This document shows positions 51,598 to 63,492 of a stretch of DNA of 64,000 bases, piece after piece. A program made the translations under genes and the position numbers. The notes beneath the pieces were generated by a model. It did no database searches. It was given only the letters and a program-made list of their open reading frames with translations, and was not told the DNA's origin. The DNA lies in the NCBI GenBank assembly GCA_902826215.1, contig CADEDY010000004.1:1-64000 (forward strand), in the 5' to 3' direction. The stretch's first letter is position 1; each line of letters opens with the position of its first letter. The stretch is from an uncultured Bacteroidota bacterium (GTDB lineage: Bacteria > Bacteroidota > Bacteroidia > Flavobacteriales_F > PHOS-HE28).

Positions 51598-52707
51598 TCA
51601 GAACCGCGCCGCCATGGAAAGCGTGAAGGACGTGTTGTCCTGCGTGGGTCCGTGAACGCTCTCGAAAAGGGCATCTACGCCATGGAAGGTACGCACCTCG
51701 AAGCGGATGAAGGCATCGGGCATCACTTGGTGATCCAGGCCGAGGGAATAACCCACTGTGGTCAGACCATGGGGTGTTCCGGTGGATACGATCACTTGTC
51801 CGGGGTCGGTGTAGTACTCGGCACGTGCCGTTGCCCGTAGCGTTCTATTCAAGCGGCGCTTCACGATCCCAACTGCACCTGCCCAGCTGTCCCAACCGAT
51901 CGAGGACACTTTTTCCTGCATTCCAGCATCAGCTGCGACCTGAAGGCCCCATTTGCGCCCTTCCCAACTCCACCACACGTTGTTGAATATGCGGTACAGG
52001 CCCAAGCTGTCCGGCGCATCGCTTCCCAAAAAGGTGCTCCAGTTCACCTGCATACTGTCGTTGATCGTCCACAGGACTTGTGTACCGAAGCACGGTGTTT
52101 CGTTCTGCACGCGCCGTATCCGCTGCCAACCGTTCACGAACAGACCGGCCACTTCCAGCTTCGGTGAAATGGTCCACGTGAGCTTGGCACCACTGAGGTA
52201 GTAGGGTGAATTCTCCGCGTTCACGCTTCGGGTCAAGGTCCAGTTATCGATACCGATGGCGCTTTCCATGCCGATGTGCGAGGTGAAGATCCCGGCATCG
52301 AGCCAGAGCTCCTTCTTCTTGCTCAGCTTCATCCCGACCCGCGCTTCGTAGATGTTGCGCAACAATTCCGGCTCACCGATCAAATTGGCTTGGGCGTATG
52401 TGCCTGCCATCAGTCCGAAGGCAGCGCGGGTGCGGTCCTTGGCATAATCCACGCGGGCCATGCCAAGGTTCAGATCAACCTCGTTGTGCCGGTTGTACTG
52501 ATAGAGGAACTGCGGTCGGTCGTCGTTGTGCGGATGACCGAGATCATAGGCATAGTACACATCCACGAAGCCGGAAAAGGTGATCTGTGCGGTATCAGCT
52601 TGACCATGGGAGCTGGTGCAAGCACCCAATGATCCGAAAAGGACCAACCAACCAGCCACCTTCGTGATGGATAGGCTGAAGCACTTTTCCGAGGCAAAGG
52701 AGTTCAT
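51598..52707 (-). CDS. Outer-membrane beta-barrel protein (porin-like)
   Basis: 369 residues. A signal peptide with a possible lipobox (GWLVLFGSLGACTSSHGQ) is followed by alternating amphipathic strands (FSGFVDVYYAYDLG, VDLNLGMARVDYAKDRTRAAFGLMAGTYAQ, SGAKLTWTISPKLEVAGLFVNGW, TLRATARAEYYTDPGQ) and a terminal aromatic strand ending SFTLSMAARF, which is typical of barrel proteins. It resembles the 'porin/outer membrane beta-barrel' families of Bacteroidota, with no assigned solute. The ATG at 52707 is set by the signal peptide. Confidence 0.82.
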   Translation of the reverse strand: MNSFASEKCFSLSITKVAGWLVLFGSLGACTSSHGQADTAQITFSGFVDVYYAYDLGHPHNDDRPQFLYQYNRHNEVDLNLGMARVDYAKDRTRAAFGLMAGTYAQANLIGEPELLRNIYEARVGMKLSKKKELWLDAGIFTSHIGMESAIGIDNWTLTRSVNAENSPYYLSGAKLTWTISPKLEVAGLFVNGWQRIRRVQNETPCFGTQVLWTINDSMQVNWSTFLGSDAPDSLGLYRIFNNVWWSWEGRKWGLQVAADAGMQEKVSSIGWDSWAGAVGIVKRRLNRTLRATARAEYYTDPGQVIVSTGTPHGLTTVGYSLGLDHQVMPDAFIRFEVRTFHGVDALFESVHGPTQDNTSFTLSMAARF

Positions 52708-52738
52708 CCCGATCGATCGGAAGTGACCTTGCCGAAGA

Positions 52739-53224
52739 TCAATGGTGATGCCCTCCCTCGCCGTGCACGTGGCCATGGGCGAGTTCCTCTTCCGTAGCCT
52801 CGCGCACATCGGTCACCTCCACGTTGAAGTGCAACGTAACGCCAGCCAACGGGTGATTCCCGTTCAACGCCACGATATCGTCCTCCACACCGATCACCGT
52901 GAAAACGCCCATTTCGCCACCTTCTTCGCTACCGGCTTGGAACTGCATGCCGACCTCGAGGTTCTGGCCACCGAAACGGTCCTTGGGCACCTTGTGCACC
53001 AAAGAAGGGTCCAGTTCACCGTAGCCCTCTGCTGGTGGTACGATCGCCAAAAGGGAATCACCTGCCTTTTTCCCTTCCAATTGACGCTCCAGACCGGGCA
53101 CGATCATGCTTTGGCCTTGGATGTACGCGAATGCGTCGCGACCAGCGCTGGTATCCAGCAATTTGCCGTCGGCATCATTCAGGGTGTAATGGAAGGAAAC
53201 AACGGAGTTCTTGGTGATCTGCAT
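52739..53224 (-). CDS. SlyD-like FKBP-type peptidyl-prolyl isomerase
   Basis: 161 residues. The FKBP part (VVSFHYTLNDADGKLLDTSAG ... FAYIQGQSMIVPGLERQLEGKKAGD) is interrupted by an IF-domain (VPPAEGYGELDPSLVHKVPKDRFG), as in SlyD, and the C-terminus is histidine-rich (HGHVHGEGGHHH), a metal-binding tail linked to nickel handling in SlyD. Cytoplasmic chaperone/isomerase. A second ATG at 53230 adds two residues. A TACCTTGC box lies ~15 nt upstream. Confidence 0.92.
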   Translation of the reverse strand: MQITKNSVVSFHYTLNDADGKLLDTSAGRDAFAYIQGQSMIVPGLERQLEGKKAGDSLLAIVPPAEGYGELDPSLVHKVPKDRFGGQNLEVGMQFQAGSEEGGEMGVFTVIGVEDDIVALNGNHPLAGVTLHFNVEVTDVREATEEELAHGHVHGEGGHHH

Positions 53225-53297
53225 GTGCATTACGTGATTGGCTCGGCAAGGTAAGTTCCTTGCACAGAACAGCCATGAACGGACCTACTGGAATGAC

Positions 53298-53322
53298 AAA
53301 AGCCCCGCAAATGCAGGGCTTT
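53298..53322 (-). terminator. Terminator after the Cys/His-rich protein gene
   Basis: AAAGCCC(CGCAAATGCA)GGGCTTT hairpin 20 bp past the stop at 53343, in the gap before the SlyD-like gene. Confidence 0.7.
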
Positions 53323-53342
53323 CGTTGAAAACGTTGGTCGGC

Positions 53343-53768
53343 TTACTTCTTCGCGTGGCAATCGGCGGAGCATGCATGCCCTTCTTCGCCACAAGCGTAG
53401 GCGTGCGCACCTTCCTTGCAGGCGTCGGTGCATACATGTGCCTTCATGGCACCATGGTCATGCCCGTGTGCTTCGGCGTGCCCGTGTCCATCACCCGCTT
53501 CGGCCTTAGTGTGGTCGCAGGCCTTTCCGTCCTTGGCCATCTTGGCGCAGCAAGCGGGCATCGTCCCATCTGCGTTGGCTTCCGCCTTCGCACCGGCTTT
53601 CCCGGCGCAACAGGCCTTGCCGTCAGCTTTGGCATCGCCGTGGCCTGCACAGCTGTGTGACTTTTCAACCTTTGCATCCTCTTTCTTCGGAGCATCGGTG
53701 CTTGTTGATTGAGCGTTAGCGGCACCCATTGTGCCAATGAACGCGAGGAGGGTGAATAGCTTCTTCAT
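53343..53768 (-). CDS. Exported Cys/His-rich metal-binding-type protein
   Basis: 141 residues. A signal peptide (MKKLFTLLAFIGTMGAANAQ) precedes a mature part of low complexity with repeated cysteine and histidine motifs: SHSCAGHG, KACCAGKAG, PACCAKMAKDGKACDH, GHGHAEAHGHDHGAMKAH, HVCTDACKEG, YACGEEGHACSADCH. No defined family. The composition argues for binding soft metals such as copper, zinc or nickel in the periplasm, by analogy with metal-binding low-complexity proteins rather than by homology. Confidence 0.8.
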   Translation of the reverse strand: MKKLFTLLAFIGTMGAANAQSTSTDAPKKEDAKVEKSHSCAGHGDAKADGKACCAGKAGAKAEANADGTMPACCAKMAKDGKACDHTKAEAGDGHGHAEAHGHDHGAMKAHVCTDACKEGAHAYACGEEGHACSADCHAKK

Positions 53769-53897
53769 GTTGTTCGGGTCGGTGTTGATGGCTGGTCCTG
53801 ACAAAGACCGTGCAAAAGAATGGCATTCTTCCGATCCTGGGGTGATCAGCGCTGGGCAAATACTTCGCGAACGAGGGATCCAGCGATCCAGGACCGG

Positions 53898-55433
53898 TCA
53901 GTTCTTCTCCACGCGAGCCACACGCACCTGACCCGAGAGAAAGGATCGAATGATGTACAAACCGGATGGGAAGGACGAAAGATCGACCTGCGAAGTGTTC
54001 TGCACCATCAGGATCGAACGGCCTTGAAGATCAGAAACCTCGATCCGCGAAACACCACCACCACTCGAACCGGAAACCGTCAACGGACCGTTGGTCGGAT
54101 TCGGGAACACGTTCAGCGAGGCAGAGGCATCGTTCTGTTCAACCAGACCTACCGAGGCACAATCCACCGCACCGTTCAGGTAACTGCTTCTTGAAGCGAT
54201 GAATGACTTCAGACCATAGATCGTTCCTCCACCTGGCCCGCCACCGGTCGTGATGTTGGTTTCGATGTTGGTCGTGAACTGGGCGGTGGTGTACTGCTTA
54301 TTGGGGTCGGCTGCTATGTGTGGTTCGATCAAGGTCTTGATGGCATCGATATGCGCATCCATATCGGCATTGGAGAATCCATCCAGTACACTGCAGTACT
54401 CAACCAAGTAGTTGTTATAGAACGCGGGCACCCCCATGATCTTCGTCATCAATGGTCGGGTCGCGGCCACATAGTTGGGTGGGAGGTTCAGCAAATTGCC
54501 TACGCCCATTCCGCCATAGGAACCGAACGCTTCATTGGCATCCCATTTGATCCAATTCCACTTGAAGGTGGTGGAATCGTGGTAGATGTAGTAGTTCCGG
54601 GCAGAATTGATGTAGCTGTCCAGGTTGCTGAAGACGTTGTCGATCGCCAGTGAACGCAACATGCTCTCCCACTCCCAGTTCGCCGGGAACTGTGCCACGA
54701 GGTCCTCATTCGACGAGGTGTTGAGTTCCTGTAAGAGCGCGAGGAGATCACTCCAATCATTCTCTGTTTCATTGGTCTTCAGCTCGTAGCGCGCGGTATA
54801 ACTGGCTTGGTCCTGTCCGTAATAGGCAAGGTCCGCAGCAGTGGTCGGCCCCGAGCCTCCGAACTGGTCACCTGCCTTGAACAGATTACCGTTGTTGTCA
54901 TCCACCCAACGGTCCAAGAAGTTCTTGTCCACCGGCTCCACCAGATCATAGAAACCCCAGAACATGTCATTCATGCTCACGTTCGCGTAGCTCACGCGCG
55001 GTGCCAGCACGCCATGTTCGCGGCAGAAATCGAGGAAGATCTTCTCGCGCATGAACGTGGGATCCTTGAAACAGTTGTTCAGGTGGATCTTGGTCATCCC
55101 GTGGTATTTCTGCCCACTGATGTTGTCGTTGAAGTCGATCTTGAAACTCTTCTTGTTCCCCGGATGGCCGTAGGTGCTGTTGCCCTTCAGATCCACCTCG
55201 ACCTGCAGATAGGTGTGGGTTCCGGTCCCGTCCGTGATGGTCACATCGGCCGTGAGCGTCTCACCAAGGTCGTTCGCATAGTTCGTGGTCAACGTGGACC
55301 AGAAATTCCCATCCGCGAAGGTGAGGTCGATGGTGACCACCTGGTCCGTATTGAAGAGGCTGTCGCTGGGAGCGGTCTGCGCCAGGGTTGCAGTCGAAAT
55401 GAACAACGCGATCGGTAGAGCGAAGGACTTCAT
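53898..55433 (-). CDS. T9SS-exported CotH-kinase-domain protein
   Basis: 511 residues. A signal peptide ([19 protein letters not shown]) is followed by a CotH kinase domain: [54 protein letters not shown], the [16 protein letters not shown] segment and [25 protein letters not shown]. These domains are atypical protein kinases in Bacillus spore coats and are often secreted in Bacteroidota. The last ~80 residues are a type A sorting domain ([17 protein letters not shown] ... [11 protein letters not shown] ... [19 protein letters not shown]). Divergent from the mutase gene across 120 bp without other features. Confidence 0.9.
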   Translation of the reverse strand: MKSFALPIALFISTATLAQTAPSDSLFNTDQVVTIDLTFADGNFWSTLTTNYANDLGETLTADVTITDGTGTHTYLQVEVDLKGNSTYGHPGNKKSFKIDFNDNISGQKYHGMTKIHLNNCFKDPTFMREKIFLDFCREHGVLAPRVSYANVSMNDMFWGFYDLVEPVDKNFLDRWVDDNNGNLFKAGDQFGGSGPTTAADLAYYGQDQASYTARYELKTNETENDWSDLLALLQELNTSSNEDLVAQFPANWEWESMLRSLAIDNVFSNLDSYINSARNYYIYHDSTTFKWNWIKWDANEAFGSYGGMGVGNLLNLPPNYVAATRPLMTKIMGVPAFYNNYLVEYCSVLDGFSNADMDAHIDAIKTLIEPHIAADPNKQYTTAQFTTNIETNITTGGGPGGGTIYGLKSFIASRSSYLNGAVDCASVGLVEQNDASASLNVFPNPTNGPLTVSGSSGGGVSRIEVSDLQGRSILMVQNTSQVDLSSFPSGLYIIRSFLSGQVRVARVEKN

Positions 55434-55540
55434 GCGGTGGGACTTGGGGTTAACACGGATGCAACAGCTTGGACATCTTCCGAAAACAAAGGTTTGACGA
55501 CGGATCGAATGGAAACCTTCGATGAACGGTCACCAAGCCC

Positions 55541-55548
55541 GAACTTCG
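55541..55548 (+). promoter_or_regulatory. Possible -7 box of the mutase gene
   Basis: GAACTTCG, 5 nt before the ATG at 55554. Weak match supported mainly by the repeated spacing. Confidence 0.3.
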
Positions 55549-55553
55549 CCTCG

Positions 55554-58834
<3,281 letters not shown>

Positions 58835-58838
<4 letters not shown>

Positions 58839-59287
58839 CTAAACGACGAATTGCATTAGCGCTACTGATCATCTCCCTTGGATTGGGAGGATCGCTGCTA
58901 TGGAAGATGCGTGTCTTGTCAACCGATACAGTAGTTCTGAAAGGACTCGCGTGCACATGCCCAGACTATCGCGTTGTTATCGGGTCGTGGAAACTCGATA
59001 ATCCGCTCCTCGACACCCTCAATCAATTGGATCGAGGTGAGGTGTACGTTACTGGCGTACACAACAAGTGGAACGATGACTACCGAACGATGTATGATTA
59101 CATGGTAGCCGAAGGAGAGGTTGTTGGCATCGACCGCGTTTCGGAAGGTGATCGATGGAACCCGACGGTCAATATTGCCAACTGGGGGCACATTAGTGAG
59201 TTCGACTACTTCATCAGGAAGTGGATATCCCTGACCGGATCAGCCATTTCCATTCTTTGGCTCTGGACGCTACGCAAGAGATCATAG
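58835..59287 (+). CDS. Small membrane protein of unknown function
   Basis: 150 residues with hydrophobic helices at both ends ([18 protein letters not shown] and [15 protein letters not shown]) around a soluble middle ([16 protein letters not shown] ... [14 protein letters not shown]). No family recognised. The first ATG overlaps the mutase stop (ATGA), so it is translated with that gene, although its base composition is more AT-rich than the mutase. Could be a recent insertion at the 3' end of the transcript. Confidence 0.55.
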
Positions 59288-59292
59288 TAGGC

Positions 59293-59373
59293 TCTGCACT
59301 TCGCGTTAGGGATAGCAGGGGAAAGCCCGGAGCCGTCTTTGGCGAGGACTTGCAGCTCATGACCCGACGGCGA
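59293..59373 (+). ncRNA. Candidate structured RNA or dispersed element, copy 2
   Basis: Reads CGCGTTAGGGATAGCAGGGG, AAAGCCCGGAGCC, then GGCGAGGACTTGCAGCTCAT and GACCCGACGGC. GCCGTC (59333-59338) can pair with GACGGC (59366-59371). It aligns with the minus-strand copy at 16303-16392 over the AGCAG-GGAAAGCCCGGA and GAGGACTTG blocks. It resembles Flavo-1-type RNA motifs (from memory). A TCCTGAGC...AGGA hairpin-like stretch follows at 59375-59412. Lies in the 283-bp gap before hipB. Confidence 0.5.
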
Positions 59374-59431
59374 CATCCTGAGCGCAGCAAAGCAGAGCCG
59401 AAGGACGAGCCGGAACGTCCGATCCTTCTAT

Positions 59432-59451
59432 ATGATGCTCTAACGCATCAT
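59432..59451 (+). promoter_or_regulatory. hipBA operator palindrome O1
   Basis: ATGATGC-TCTAAC-GCATCAT is a perfect 7-bp inverted repeat with a 6-bp spacer. Its centre lies 41 bp from the second site. Candidate HipB binding site. Confidence 0.65.
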
Positions 59452-59472
59452 TTTTTGCCATTTGTTCACTTT

Positions 59473-59492
59473 ATGATGCTCCGGGGCATCGT
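59473..59492 (+). promoter_or_regulatory. hipBA operator palindrome O2
   Basis: ATGATGC-TCCGGG-GCATCGT repeats O1 with one arm mismatch and the same 6-bp spacer. It lies ~80 bp before hipB and just upstream of a TATACTTG box (59522-59529), so bound HipB would occlude transcription. Confidence 0.65.
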
Positions 59493-59570
59493 TGTGATGT
59501 ATCGCGTTCTTTGGGAATGCGTATACTTGTGGCGTGAAAGCTGCGTTGTTGAACTGAAACACCGTTTACG

Positions 59571-59936
59571 ATGGCTGCAAGCAACATCAACTGGAAGGGC
59601 ATGAAGGATGCCGCCGTCGTGGTGCAACTGGGCAAGGAGCTTCGGCGCATGCGGCTGGAGCGCAACCAGAGCCAGGCCGAGGTGGCCCAGCGCGCGGGCC
59701 TGGACCGCACCACCGTGGTGAAATTGGAGGCCGGTCGCGCCGCCACACTGCAAACCCTTGTGCAGGTGCTGCGCGCCATGGACCGCCTGGAGCTGCTGGA
59801 TGCCTTCCACCAGGAGCCGCAGCCCACGCCCTACATGCTGGTGGAAGCGCAGGAGAAGTACCTGAAGAAGCAGCGCAAACGCGCGGGGCGCAAGAAGCCC
59901 GATGTGATCCCGCCCAAACCGAAGAGCACATGGTAA
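59571..59936 (+). CDS. hipB: HipB-type antitoxin (XRE helix-turn-helix)
   Basis: 121 residues. An XRE-type helix-turn-helix (GKELRRMRLERNQSQAEVAQRAGLDRTTVVKLEAGRAATLQTLVQVLRAM, residues ~21-70) is followed by a C-terminal extension ending in a basic tail (KKQRKRAGRKKPDVIPPKPKSTW). It should bind HipA, neutralise it, and repress its own operon through the ATGATGC palindromes upstream. The stop overlaps the start of hipA by 7 bp, the usual antitoxin-first arrangement. Confidence 0.92.
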   Translation: MAASNINWKGMKDAAVVVQLGKELRRMRLERNQSQAEVAQRAGLDRTTVVKLEAGRAATLQTLVQVLRAMDRLELLDAFHQEPQPTPYMLVEAQEKYLKKQRKRAGRKKPDVIPPKPKSTW

Positions 59937-61240
59937 CGCACGCGACCGTGAAGCTGTGGGGCCAACCCGTGGGCCTGGTGGTGTGGAACGACCAAGAACA
60001 CCGAGCGGAGTTCCAGTACGACCGCCGGTTCTCACGTGGCAACTTGGAGGTGGCCCCGCTGATGATGCCGCTGCGCGAGGCGAACGGCGGCGAGCACGTC
60101 TTCGCCTTCGGCAATCTGCGCGACGAGACCTTCCGCGGGCTGCCGGGCTTGTTGGCCGACAGTCTGCCCGACCGTTTCGGCGATCAGTTGATGAATGCGT
60201 GGCTGACCAGCCAGGGCCGCCAGCCGGGCACGGCGAACCCCGTGGAACGGCTGTGCTACACCGGTGTGCGCGGCATGGGCGCGTTGGAGTTCGAGCCGGC
60301 GCACCACGAACTGGAGGCACGGGGCGAGTCTCTCGAAGTGGAGGAATTGGTGGACGTGGCGAGCCAAGTGTTGGACACACGCAAGCGGTTTGTCACACGC
60401 AAATCGAAGGGCAAGGAGGAGGCGCTGCACGACATCATCCAAGTGGGCACCTCCGCGGGCGGCGCGCGGGCGAAGGCGATCGTTGCGTTCAATGCGAAAA
60501 CGGGTGAGGTGCGCAGCGGGCAGATCGACGGATTGGAGGGTTTCACCTACTGCCTGATCAAGTTCGATGGCGTCACCTCCGATGAGCTCCGCGATCCGAA
60601 AGGCTTCGGTCGCATCGAATACGCCTACCACCTGATGGCGCGCGCCTGTGGCGTGGAGATGATGCCTTGTCGGTTGTTGGAAGAGCACGGCCGCGCGCAC
60701 TTCCTTACGCAGCGCTTCGACCGGGTGCTCGACGCCAAAGGCATCGTGCATAAGCTGCACATGGCCACGCTCTGCGGCATCGCGCACCTTGACTACAACG
60801 ATCCGCTGGCCCACAGCTACGAGGTGGCCTTCGGAGTGATGCGCCAACTGGGCCTCCATTACCCCGCCGCCGTGCAACTCTTCCGCCGCATGTGCTTCAA
60901 TGCCATCGCGCGCAATCACGACGACCACACGAAGAACATCTCCTTCCTGATGGACCCGCAAGGCGAATGGCACCTCAGCCCCGCCTACGACGTGACCTTC
61001 GCTTACAACCCAGGCAACATCTGGCTGAAGCAGCATCAGATGAGCATCAACAGCAAGCGGTTGGGCATCACCCGCGCCGATCTATTGACGGTGGCGAAGG
61101 ACATGAACATCAAGAAGCCCGAAGTCATCATCGACGAGGTGAAGGCGGGCGTGAAGAAGTGGAAGACGTTCGCGAAGAAGGCGGAGGTGGATGGGAAGCA
61201 GGTGGCGGCGATCGCATCAACGCATTTGGCGCGGATATGA
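59930..61240 (+). CDS. hipA: HipA-type serine/threonine kinase toxin
   Basis: 436 residues. The N-terminal subdomain (VKLWGQPVGLVVWNDQEHRAEFQYD ... FGNLRDETFRGLPGLLADSLPDRFG) and the kinase core are intact: GTSAGGARAKAIVAFN (ATP-binding loop), YAYHLMARACGVEM, RFDRV, catalytic RNHDDHTKNIS and metal-binding LSPAYDVTF. In E. coli, HipA phosphorylates GltX and induces persistence; the target here is unknown. All catalytic residues that can be judged are present, so it should be active. Notably GC-rich, suggesting horizontal acquisition. Confidence 0.94.
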   Translation: MVTHATVKLWGQPVGLVVWNDQEHRAEFQYDRRFSRGNLEVAPLMMPLREANGGEHVFAFGNLRDETFRGLPGLLADSLPDRFGDQLMNAWLTSQGRQPGTANPVERLCYTGVRGMGALEFEPAHHELEARGESLEVEELVDVASQVLDTRKRFVTRKSKGKEEALHDIIQVGTSAGGARAKAIVAFNAKTGEVRSGQIDGLEGFTYCLIKFDGVTSDELRDPKGFGRIEYAYHLMARACGVEMMPCRLLEEHGRAHFLTQRFDRVLDAKGIVHKLHMATLCGIAHLDYNDPLAHSYEVAFGVMRQLGLHYPAAVQLFRRMCFNAIARNHDDHTKNISFLMDPQGEWHLSPAYDVTFAYNPGNIWLKQHQMSINSKRLGITRADLLTVAKDMNIKKPEVIIDEVKAGVKKWKTFAKKAEVDGKQVAAIASTHLARI

Positions 61241-61381
61241 ACCCATCGAAGTGTCCATTCGGCGGGAGATCCTTGGGCTCCAATGTTCGATGAACCGGGA
61301 TAAGAACCATCGGTTTCATTGGATCCATCAACAATTAAGGAGATTCTCGGCGTAAGACTAAATTCGCTTCAAACTTCTACC

Positions 61382-63070
61382 ATGCGCCGGATCCTGCCCG
61401 TTCTTACCCTCCTTGGAAGTGCGCTCTTCGCACAAAACCCACTTTATCTAAAGAACTTGGGTGGAAGCACCTACGACATGGGCACAGGCGTTCTAGCTGG
61501 TCCGGTCAGCGGAAGTTACTTTACTGGAACCTTCAATGGGACTGCGGACTTGGACCCAGGTGTAAATGGGGGAACCGTTACCAGCGCCGGAGGAAGAGAT
61601 GCCTATTTCGCCAAGTACACGAATGATGGTACATTCGTTTGGGGAAAAGCCGTCGGTGGTAGCAGCGCCGATGAAGGTGTGGCCATGGTCTCCTCGAATG
61701 ACAATGGTCTGTTTCTTACTGGCACGTACACGTTCGAGGCGGACATGGATCCAGGTCCTGGTATCACAAACCTTACCGTGGCTGGAACGAATAATTCAAG
61801 CATAGGCACTTTCATCGCACGTTACACAACGAATGGTGATCTGGTCTGGGCAAGGAGCTTGAGCGGCGTCAATGCAGGATGCTATGTAGCCGGAATGGCG
61901 AGGGATGGCATAGGGAACCTTTATGTGACAGGTTGGTACACTGGTCCCGTGGATTTCGACCCATCTGGGAATAGCCAGATATTCATGAACAATCCCAACA
62001 CCAATTCTTTTGTGGCCAAATATGACGGTGATGGTAACCTCATTTGGGCGCGTCAGATCGGCGGAAGTGCCCTGACGCGGGCCTACAGCATCTACGTGAA
62101 CGGATCCGGGTCGGTGCTACTCGGTGGGTACTACGATAGCGGCACCTGCGATGTGGATCCGGGGGCTGCAACGGTGGCGTACACGGCCGCTAGTGGTGTG
62201 CGCAATGGTTGGGCGATAAAACTGACCACGGACGGTCAATACGCTTGGTCCGCGGATCTTGCCGGAGACAACACTTGCACAGTGAAGACCGTACTCTTGG
62301 ATGCATCAGGTAATGCGTTCTTGGGTGGCACCTTCTCTGGAACCTATGACTTCAACCCTGGACCGGACATCACCAGTTTTACAAGCGACAATTCCCAGGA
62401 TGCGTTCCTGATGAAACTATCCGGCACAACAGGGACCTTGACCCAAGCTGTTCCATTCCAAGGCTTCTTTGATGAAGATGTGTCCCTTATGACCTTGGGC
62501 AATGATGGTTCGCTCTATTTCTCTGGAGCAACGTGGGGCGATTCCGACTTGGATCCGGGACCAGGGACGGTTTTCCCGACATTGGAACTTCCGGTCTTTT
62601 TCTGCCACTACAGCACGTCCATGACCTATTTGGGGCACTATGGCTGGAGCGATCTCGGCAATATCATTCATACAAGTATGGACGTGGATCTTAATGGACA
62701 AATGATCTCTACCGGGCGCTTCGATGGGACGATCGACCTTAACACGGGATCTGGCTCGTTCCCGCTGACAGCCGTTGGTGAGCAGGATGCGTTCATTGCC
62801 AGCTTTGGCGACATCAACGTGGGTTTCGTTCAACCCGTTGCTGCACAAGGCATTGGCGCGTTCCCGAATCCATCCAAAGGAATGTTCCACTTGACGTTGC
62901 CGTATCCGGAGATGACAGTGACCGTCACGGATGATCTTGGTCGGACCGTGTTCAAGTCTTCCAACATGTCATCCTCCATTTTGGACATTTCCTTGCAGCC
63001 AGCGGGCGTGTACTTGATCACAGCTTGGAACGACAAATTCAGTGCAGCACAAAAGGTATTGGTGGAATAA
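61382..63070 (+). CDS. T9SS-exported SBBP-like protein
   Basis: 562 residues. A signal peptide (MRRILPVLTLLGSALFAQ) is followed by repeats typical of SBBP/delta-60-type surface proteins, such as YFAKYTNDGTFVWGKAVGGSSADEG, FIARYTTNGDLVWARSLSG and FVAKYDGDGNLIWARQIGGS, each with an adjacent D-x-DPG(P/S)G-type loop that resembles calcium-binding sites. A C-terminal type A sorting domain follows (AFPNPSKGMFHLTLP ... VTDDLGRTVFK ... AGVYLITAWNDKFSAAQKVLVE). Sits between intact hipA and a decayed hipA 3' end. A short GGGGC/GCCCC hairpin follows the stop (63081-63099). Confidence 0.87.
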   Translation: MRRILPVLTLLGSALFAQNPLYLKNLGGSTYDMGTGVLAGPVSGSYFTGTFNGTADLDPGVNGGTVTSAGGRDAYFAKYTNDGTFVWGKAVGGSSADEGVAMVSSNDNGLFLTGTYTFEADMDPGPGITNLTVAGTNNSSIGTFIARYTTNGDLVWARSLSGVNAGCYVAGMARDGIGNLYVTGWYTGPVDFDPSGNSQIFMNNPNTNSFVAKYDGDGNLIWARQIGGSALTRAYSIYVNGSGSVLLGGYYDSGTCDVDPGAATVAYTAASGVRNGWAIKLTTDGQYAWSADLAGDNTCTVKTVLLDASGNAFLGGTFSGTYDFNPGPDITSFTSDNSQDAFLMKLSGTTGTLTQAVPFQGFFDEDVSLMTLGNDGSLYFSGATWGDSDLDPGPGTVFPTLELPVFFCHYSTSMTYLGHYGWSDLGNIIHTSMDVDLNGQMISTGRFDGTIDLNTGSGSFPLTAVGEQDAFIASFGDINVGFVQPVAAQGIGAFPNPSKGMFHLTLPYPEMTVTVTDDLGRTVFKSSNMSSSILDISLQPAGVYLITAWNDKFSAAQKVLVE

Positions 63071-63212
63071 AGCTGTGTGCGGGGCGCATGAAAGGCCCCA
63101 TAGTGGATCCCATGGTCGGCCTGCTACACATAATCGATCCGAATAACTGGATCCTACAAGGGTTGGAAGTAGGCATTTTGCCTGATGAGGATCGGCGCAA
63201 CCCATATGGTAG

Positions 63213-63410
63213 ATAGATACCGGGAAGCACGTCGTCATCACGCGTGCCGACCTACTGGCGGTAGCGAAGGAGATGAACATCGGCAAGCCGGATGCGATCA
63301 TCGACGAGGTAGTGAACGGTGTGAAGACCTGGACGAAGCACGCGAAGAAGGCGGAGGTGGATGCAAAGCAGGTGGCTGCGATCGGGAAGTTGCACTTGGT
63401 GCGGATCTGA
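63213..63410 (+). pseudogene. hipA 3' remnant
   Basis: In frame to the TGA at 63408-63410 the sequence translates as ...HVVITRADLLAVAKEMNIGK, then PDAIIDEVVNGVKTWTKHA, then KKAEVDAKQVAAIGKLHLVR-I. This matches the last ~62 residues of HipA at 59930-61240 (GITRADLLTVAKDMNIKKPE ... KKAEVDGKQVAAIASTHLAR-I). A stop codon lies just upstream and nothing N-terminal is present, so it is a truncated paralogue. The DNA has diverged but codon by codon the two align without gaps. Confidence 0.85.
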
Positions 63411-63492
63411 GAACTGTGATCCACAGCTTCTCCAAGTTCGCTCTGTCGATAGAGAAGGAGGGGCTACTTTTGATTCATCCAAATCGAACGGC

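Noticed and set aside
60032-61036. 334-codon open frame on the minus strand
   Set aside because: Antisense shadow of hipA, which has all its kinase motifs.
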